Below, in pieces: positions 59,277-64,000 of a stretch of DNA of 64,000 bases. The DNA lies in the NCBI RefSeq assembly GCF_015706575.1, contig NW_024037069.1, positions 45,628,347 to 45,692,346 of the forward strand, read 5' to 3'. The DNA is from Patiria miniata (lineage: Eukaryota > Echinodermata > Asteroidea > Valvatida > Asterinidae). Positions within the stretch are counted from its first letter, which is position 1; every line of letters begins with the position of its first letter. The notes beneath the pieces were generated by a model. That model was not told where the DNA came from and searched no databases. It saw only the letters and a program-made list of their open reading frames with translations. Position numbers and translations under genes: made by a program.

Positions 59277-61040
59277 GCTTGGTTTTCCCGAACCTCGGCT
59301 TCGTTTCGGCTTCAGGAGATTTTCAGGCTCGATTTTGAAGAATCCGATTCACAATTGGTCAAAATTGGTTCGGAGAGTATGCCTTCATACGGCCGGAGTT
59401 TAGAGCATTTCCATTACGTGTAGACTTCAATAGGCTTTTAAAAGATCTTTGGATCCATATTATGAAGCTGATGGAGCCGGAGACGAGGCCGGAATTTGGG
59501 GAATCGCCTCTTCGAAAAACTATAGCGAGAGACCTATCGCAAATACTTACAATATCAAGAACAATCCTCCGTGTCATACTTTAAGCATTCTGAAAAGTCA
59601 CTTTAGGGATTATATTTTTGAAGACATATGACTATGAGTCCAGTGTTGTAGTCGAGACTGGATAGTCCGCGACCAAGACCGAGACCTGAAGTTTCGAGAC
59701 CAGTAAAAAGTGCGTGGTATATGCAATCAACCAGAGTGAACCTTGTACCCTCGGTTTGATCCATTAAGACGACAATATTTTGAGAGATATGGACAAATTT
59801 TAATCCTTCGGGTTAAGTCCAACATTCCATTTTGTTTTACGTGTATAGGCTTATATTCACGAGGACCGTTTACATTTCCTTCAGTAAATTTGGAAGTTCG
59901 GAGCACTTGGTTTCTTTACGTTGTAACACGATTCAGATGCACACATATCCACAAACGTCAATAGAAGATCTTATGGGCTTGATACATCACGAAGAACTCT
60001 GAGTTCTACGATTTTCATAACTTGTACATAGTATATTCGACAGTCTGCGGAATTCGTACAATCCAAAACAAGATGGAGCAAACATGATTTCTAAGTTTCT
60101 GAATTAATAGTAACAGTGTAACAATATGTAGTTTTTAAAGGTTTTCATATTTTTAAATACTTTTAGTTTTTTTAATGATTGTTTAGCGTCTTGAACGTCA
60201 TTTGAAGGATTTGGCGCTATATAAGATTATTATTATTATTATTATTATTAAAAGACTGATTTTTTTTTAACAAGAACATTTCTATTTCGTTGGTACATTT
60301 GTACTCTCAAGGATTATCGCCATCAGCGGGTTGTTTATCTTGAAGTGCAAAAGTCGAAAGGAAAAGGTGGAGGAGGGTATGAAGCGATTGGATGGCAAAT
60401 TAAATTGATTATAATGGGTGTTGCTATTTTTTTGTATATGCATATTTATCTTGTCAAAACTTGTCAGTCGGAATAAATGACTTTTAATATCACTGGTATA
60501 CGTTTTAGTCCTATATTGCCAACCTTCCTGAGTTGGTACATTATAACACAATTTTAATATCCATGCCACTAAACGTAAGGTTCATACACGTGCGGACGTG
60601 CCCCGTACTGTGACCCATAATGTTACATGTACCAACCTTATGCAATGTACATGTACTTCCCAATACATCTTGTACATAAACATCATTATGACCACACATC
60701 TCACCTGCACTGCAACGTGCTCCTTTCACATGCCCCATCGATTCTTTTGAAAACCAAATTCAATCACTAAAACCAAAATAAAGGGAACTATGGCGTCCTT
60801 GTACAAACTCAGCAAAGTTTACACAAAGGAAATACTCCATCGTACTTTCTGAGGTTAATTATGTCATGCCAGCTTGTCAACTAAACTCCTTCAGGTGTCA
60901 TTTGCCCAGTTCGCAGTGGGACTGACTTGGTAGTGTCGTGGAATCTGAGGTAAGTTGTACATGTACTTGTATTTGTAGGCCGTTTTGTTGCGTTTTAGTT
61001 CCTTTTTTTCAATCATACCATGGAGGAATCTCAGTATTGA
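59277..61040. other. Downstream of TspO-like copy B, no gene seen
   Basis: The first 45 or so bases after the stop still match the flank of copy A. The rest has no coding signal. GGCGCTATATAAGATTATT followed by an (ATT)n run at about 60216-60250 is the usual 3' tail of an L2/CR1-like element. AATAAA occurs at 60472-60477. Confidence 0.4.
60180..60250 (+). mobile_element. LINE 3' tail with (ATT)n
   Basis: The motif GGCGCTATATAA directly followed by ATT repeats is a widespread 3' terminus of L2/CR1-type LINEs. No coding part remains. Confidence 0.5.
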
Positions 61041-62110
61041 GAGTCCCAAAACTAAAAACATGCAAGACAATAGACTGGCACATGAAACAACCGGGGGTCA
61101 GACAAGTCGACCGTTGAGACAACTCGACTCGGGACAAGTCGACCGTTGAGACAACTCGACCGTTGAGACAACTCGACCGTATGTGCGATAAATGGAAAGA
61201 CAAGTCGACCGTTGAGACAAGTCGCCTCGCATGTTTTGGGCCTAGGTTTGGGGAAAGTACCGGGGATTTTGACAGCGGCTGGTCGCCGTTTGGAAGTAAT
61301 GACATATGAAGGGTTTTTTTTGCATTAAAAGAGCCGATATAGCGCAGCGTTATTGGCCGTGCACATCGTTCGTTTGTTCTGGGCCACGTGCGCGCATCCC
61401 CGATCAACGTGGCCGTACCGTGCACGGTGGCATCGTTTTTGCCGGGCCTGTGTGCCCACTTGCCGCACCGGTCGACGTGCCCGCGTGCCGAGCCCGGCCC
61501 GGTCCTCGCGGCCGGGCGGGGCGCTCCGGCCCGACGCGACGGCCACCGGATCGGAGCGCCCTCTGTACATCGAGTATGTCCGCGCCGTGCCCGTGATCGG
61601 TCTTGCCACAGATTTGTGCAACTTTTTCTGATCCACGTGTATTCATTTCCATTTAGTCGAGCAGTCTAAACGGTCGAGTTGTCCCGGGTCCAGTTTTCTC
61701 AACGGGCGACCTGTCTCAACGGTCGAGTTGTCTCAACGGTCGACTTGTCCCGAGTCGAGTTGTCTCAACGGTCGACTTGTCTGACATCCAAACAACCAAT
61801 CCAACACCCCTTTAGTACTGCATTAATCAACTCAGTCAAAATAAACATGTGTCACCCTGTCCCTATTATTTCTACACATTTGCCGCCCAGACTACTGACG
61901 GGTCAATCTTCTCAAAAAGTTGGACAACAACAAGTATCTAGTCAATTAGCTTCAAATTGAAATCAATTGGCTTCACTCTCAGCGGCATGGCGAAGCGGCA
62001 ATATGTTAAAGAAAAGTCTCCTTCAAGTTCAAATTGAATTGAGACCTCAAACTTGGCTTGTGAAAAACTGAGGACATTGTTTTTGTCTTGTTAAAATATT
62101 GGAAAATTGT
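61040..62110. repeat. Dispersed repeat family R2, copy B, split by a transposon
   Basis: Left part 61040-61092 (AATAGACTGGCACATGAAAC) and right part 61790-62110 (AACCAATCCAACACCCC, AGTACTGCATTAATCAAC, GAAAAGTCTCCTTCAAGTT) match copy A at 31139-31640 in order. Removing 61093-61789 and one 8-bp repeat restores the continuous arrangement. Confidence 0.8.
61093..61789. mobile_element. 697-bp transposon with terminal 17-bp repeat arrays and 8-bp target duplication
   Basis: Flanked by AAACAACC on both sides (61085-61092 and 61790-61797), with the uninterrupted site visible in copy A of the host repeat. The ends are inverted: GGGGGTCAGACAAG on the left versus GGATGTCAGACAAG read inward from the right. 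Each end then carries several copies of a 17-bp unit, ACAA(G/C)TCGACCGTTGAG, in opposite orientation (about 61099-61220 and 61665-61783). The centre (about 61380-61570) is strongly GC- and CpG-rich, unlike all its surroundings. An 8-bp duplication fits hAT- or P-like transposition. No transposase is encoded, so it is non-autonomous. Confidence 0.88.
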
Positions 62111-62514
62111 ACTTTTTTTTAGCATGTTTTCTTCACTCAACGTCCCAGTCGATCTGGGTTTACCCCGGAAGCAATCAAAATCTGCGATATAAAATCGCTG
62201 TTGCTCACTATGTACATGTACATGCATTTGCCGTAAGTCTTGTATAAGTCGACCACGTCTAGTTGTTTAGTATAAAATAAATTAAGATGAAAAGCTATGA
62301 CTGTCCTGGCCCTGAATAGCTTTTCGGTTACCTATTCGGAGGTATAGTAGGTCGACTGCGGCTCCACGCCTCCACGCAGCCGTACGGAGGCGCGGATGTA
62401 GAGTAAAGTGGCCCTGCATTCTATAGTTGTATATTCAGATGTCATATTAATTCTCAACTTACACACACATGGGACCTAATTCAGTGGTGTTAATGCCGAC
62501 GTACTTGGAAGAGA

Positions 62515-62693
62515 AACAGGACAACTCGTACGCGAACCAACTCGTACGCGAGACAACTCGTACGCGGTTTGGTCAACTCGTGCGCGAGACAACTCATACG
62601 CCAGCCAACTCGTACGCGAGCCAACTCGTACGCGGCCCAACTCGTACGCCAGGCAACTCGTACGCCAGCCAACTCGCACGTAGACGATCGCCA
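62515..62693. repeat. 17-bp tandem array (CAACTCGTACGCGAGAC family)
   Basis: About ten units, mostly 16-17 bp, with the core CCAACTCGTACGC or GACAACTCGTACGC. Variation is concentrated in the last five positions. The unit shares GACAACTCG and its period with the arrays at the ends of the element 700 bp upstream. The apparent open frames across it are repeat artefacts. Confidence 0.9.
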
Positions 62694-62699
62694 ACTTGA

Positions 62700-63803
62700 A
62701 GTTGAAGTTTACCCCAAAACACGTCTATCTTAATATGAAGATCATAAAATTCACATGTCCATCATTTACCGTTTTACGAACTGATGAATACCAATTAAAA
62801 ACATTATGAAACATTGACGTTTTTCCACCTCGATGAATGGAGGAGAACATGCAAAGGGAAACGTACCAAAATCGACATCAATATTTCAGAAAAAAAATAG
62901 ATGACTTGTTCCTTATTCAAAACTCAAAATCTGACAGTAACAAATAATGTTTCAGTTTTTATTTCAATGATTAAATTCTCATTTGTATTTGAATACTTGT
63001 GTGTACTCTGTAATTCTCACTTACTTAAATAGCTACCAATGGCATGCCATTAACAGCTATAAATATGGGTTCTTTTAGAAAAACTTGCATAACTTCTGAT
63101 AACATAATAGATCAATTTCAGTCATTCATTTTTTGAGATGAGTGAAAGAACATGCTCCTTTAAAATACATTGTATTAATCCTTTGTTTCAAATGTGATCG
63201 CTTTAAAAAAATGATTCGGGTCACTTTCTTTTGACTCACTCAAGTAAATCCTTAAAATGATTCCATCATGCATTGATAAGGGAACGTTGATTTACAATGT
63301 TGTTTGAATATGAAATCGTTGTGCAACAGGACGTGGGCCGGGCACCGTTGCAGTGCGGATTGGGCTGCTCACGTGCATTTTGTGTTTTGTAACCGTGTGC
63401 GACCTTGATCGGCTGATAACAATAGCATGAACGTTATGACACTTTTTTCGCGGTCAAAGTTCGACATGATTATAAAACTTGGAATTTTAGTTTTAAAAAG
63501 TCCATAACAACCTCCAGTACTCTTCAGTCCAGGCTGAAGAACAACTATACACATAGTCGCCCTAACTCTGGCTTTGATAGTTTCCTCTGCAACTACAGTA
63601 CATTGTATCTAGATAAACGTTAGGATCAGAAATTTTCGTTTTATGAAACTTTTTTTTCCTATCGAAGATAGTACTAATAAAGGTAAGGCATATTACAATC
63701 GATAGTTACACGCAGGTGAATTTTCGTGATTAAGCAAACATAGCTAAAAATGATTTCTTAATATCCTTGTTACTTGGAGCATAAAAGAACTGAATGTAGG
63801 CTA
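62700..63803. other. Intergenic, nothing recognised
   Basis: AT-rich sequence with no coding or repeat signal that I can support. Confidence 0.4.
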
Positions 63804-63866
63804 ATGCCTCGCGAAGACAACGTTTCCCCCCAGGAACACACTAAGATCCTGAGCAAGAATCGGGAG
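63804..63866 (+). CDS. Possible first coding exon of a gene leaving the window
   Basis: An ATG at 63804 opens 21 codons (MPREDNVSPQEHTKILSKNR, then E) ending exactly at a GTACGT donor in phase 0. A CATAAAAG word lies about 25 bases upstream. Alternatively CGTTTCCCCCCAG at 63821-63833 is an acceptor and only EHTKILSKNRE is exonic. No family can be named from so short a piece. Confidence 0.3.
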
Positions 63867-64000
63867 GTACGTTAAGTATTAGCAAAATATTCCTGTACCC
63901 GGTACCAAAAGTAAAATTGTAATGTGCATTTATTTTTGGTACAGTTTAAATATATATTCGAAAAGAGACCGCAACTCGGACGTAATGAGATCTGCTGCTG

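Noticed and set aside
61306..61669. Several overlapping arginine/proline-rich frames
   Set aside because: They come from the GC-rich core of the 697-bp transposon, are open in many frames on both strands, and show no protein-like pattern.
62469..62699. Repetitive open frames on both strands
   Set aside because: These are translations of a 17-bp array; the repeat explains their openness.

Overview
This is eukaryotic nuclear DNA. It is AT-rich, its genes are split by GT-AG introns of a few hundred bases to about 3 kb, and it is full of degenerate retrotransposon pieces, short inverted-repeat elements and microsatellites. The gene content (a WAKE/ANKFN1-like protein, SLC25A38, CEP20/FOR20, an intronless RING-less TRIM-NHL protein, a pair of TspO-like membrane proteins) and the frequent TACATGTA-type words suggest a marine deuterostome invertebrate. 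An echinoderm is my best guess, but this is inference only.

Layout, left to right. 1-7260 (+): the last seven coding exons and long 3'UTR of an ANKFN1/wide-awake-like gene, ending in a Ras-association-like domain. 7583-8660 (-): a decayed CR1-like LINE. 9739-10283: a palindrome-carrying inverted-repeat element. 11183-20977 (+): a complete nine-exon SLC25A38 mitochondrial glycine carrier gene. A 155-bp-arm foldback (12383-12737) lies in its first intron and a duplicated terminal exon near its 3' end. 23880-25230: duplicated repeats and microsatellites. 26835-29708 (-): a complete four-exon CEP20 (FOR20) gene. Only 114 bp separate its start codon from that of a divergent gene, 29823-33921 (+), for a 167-residue secreted eight-cysteine protein I do not recognise. 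36217-36287 (-): tRNA-Gly(CCC). 36664-42514 (+): a seven-exon gene for a 169-residue unrecognised soluble protein; one intron appears to be GC-AG, and intron 3 holds a transposon nested in a transposon. 46991-48736 (-): the intronless TRIM-NHL gene, with traces of a duplicated 3' end beyond it. 50850-51560: another LINE reverse-transcriptase remnant. 53006-55267 (-) and 57246-59276 (+): head-to-head inverted paralogues of a TspO-like membrane protein with identical exon lengths. 61040-62110: an old repeat split by a 697-bp element whose ends are arrays of a 17-bp unit and which is flanked by a clean 8-bp target duplication. 62515-62693: a second 17-bp array. 63804-63866: a possible first exon of a gene leaving the window.

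The genes do not form one pathway. They are ordinary single-copy housekeeping genes plus lineage-expanded or unrecognised ones. The most unusual signals are structural: a palindrome that stays perfect in two diverged element copies through paired changes, the foldback in the SLC25A38 intron, the 17-bp-array transposon, and the inverted TspO-like pair whose exons look homogenised. Exon joins were derived by hand from splice signals and reading phase. All multi-exon models below keep phase across every junction, but none has been checked against transcripts or databases.
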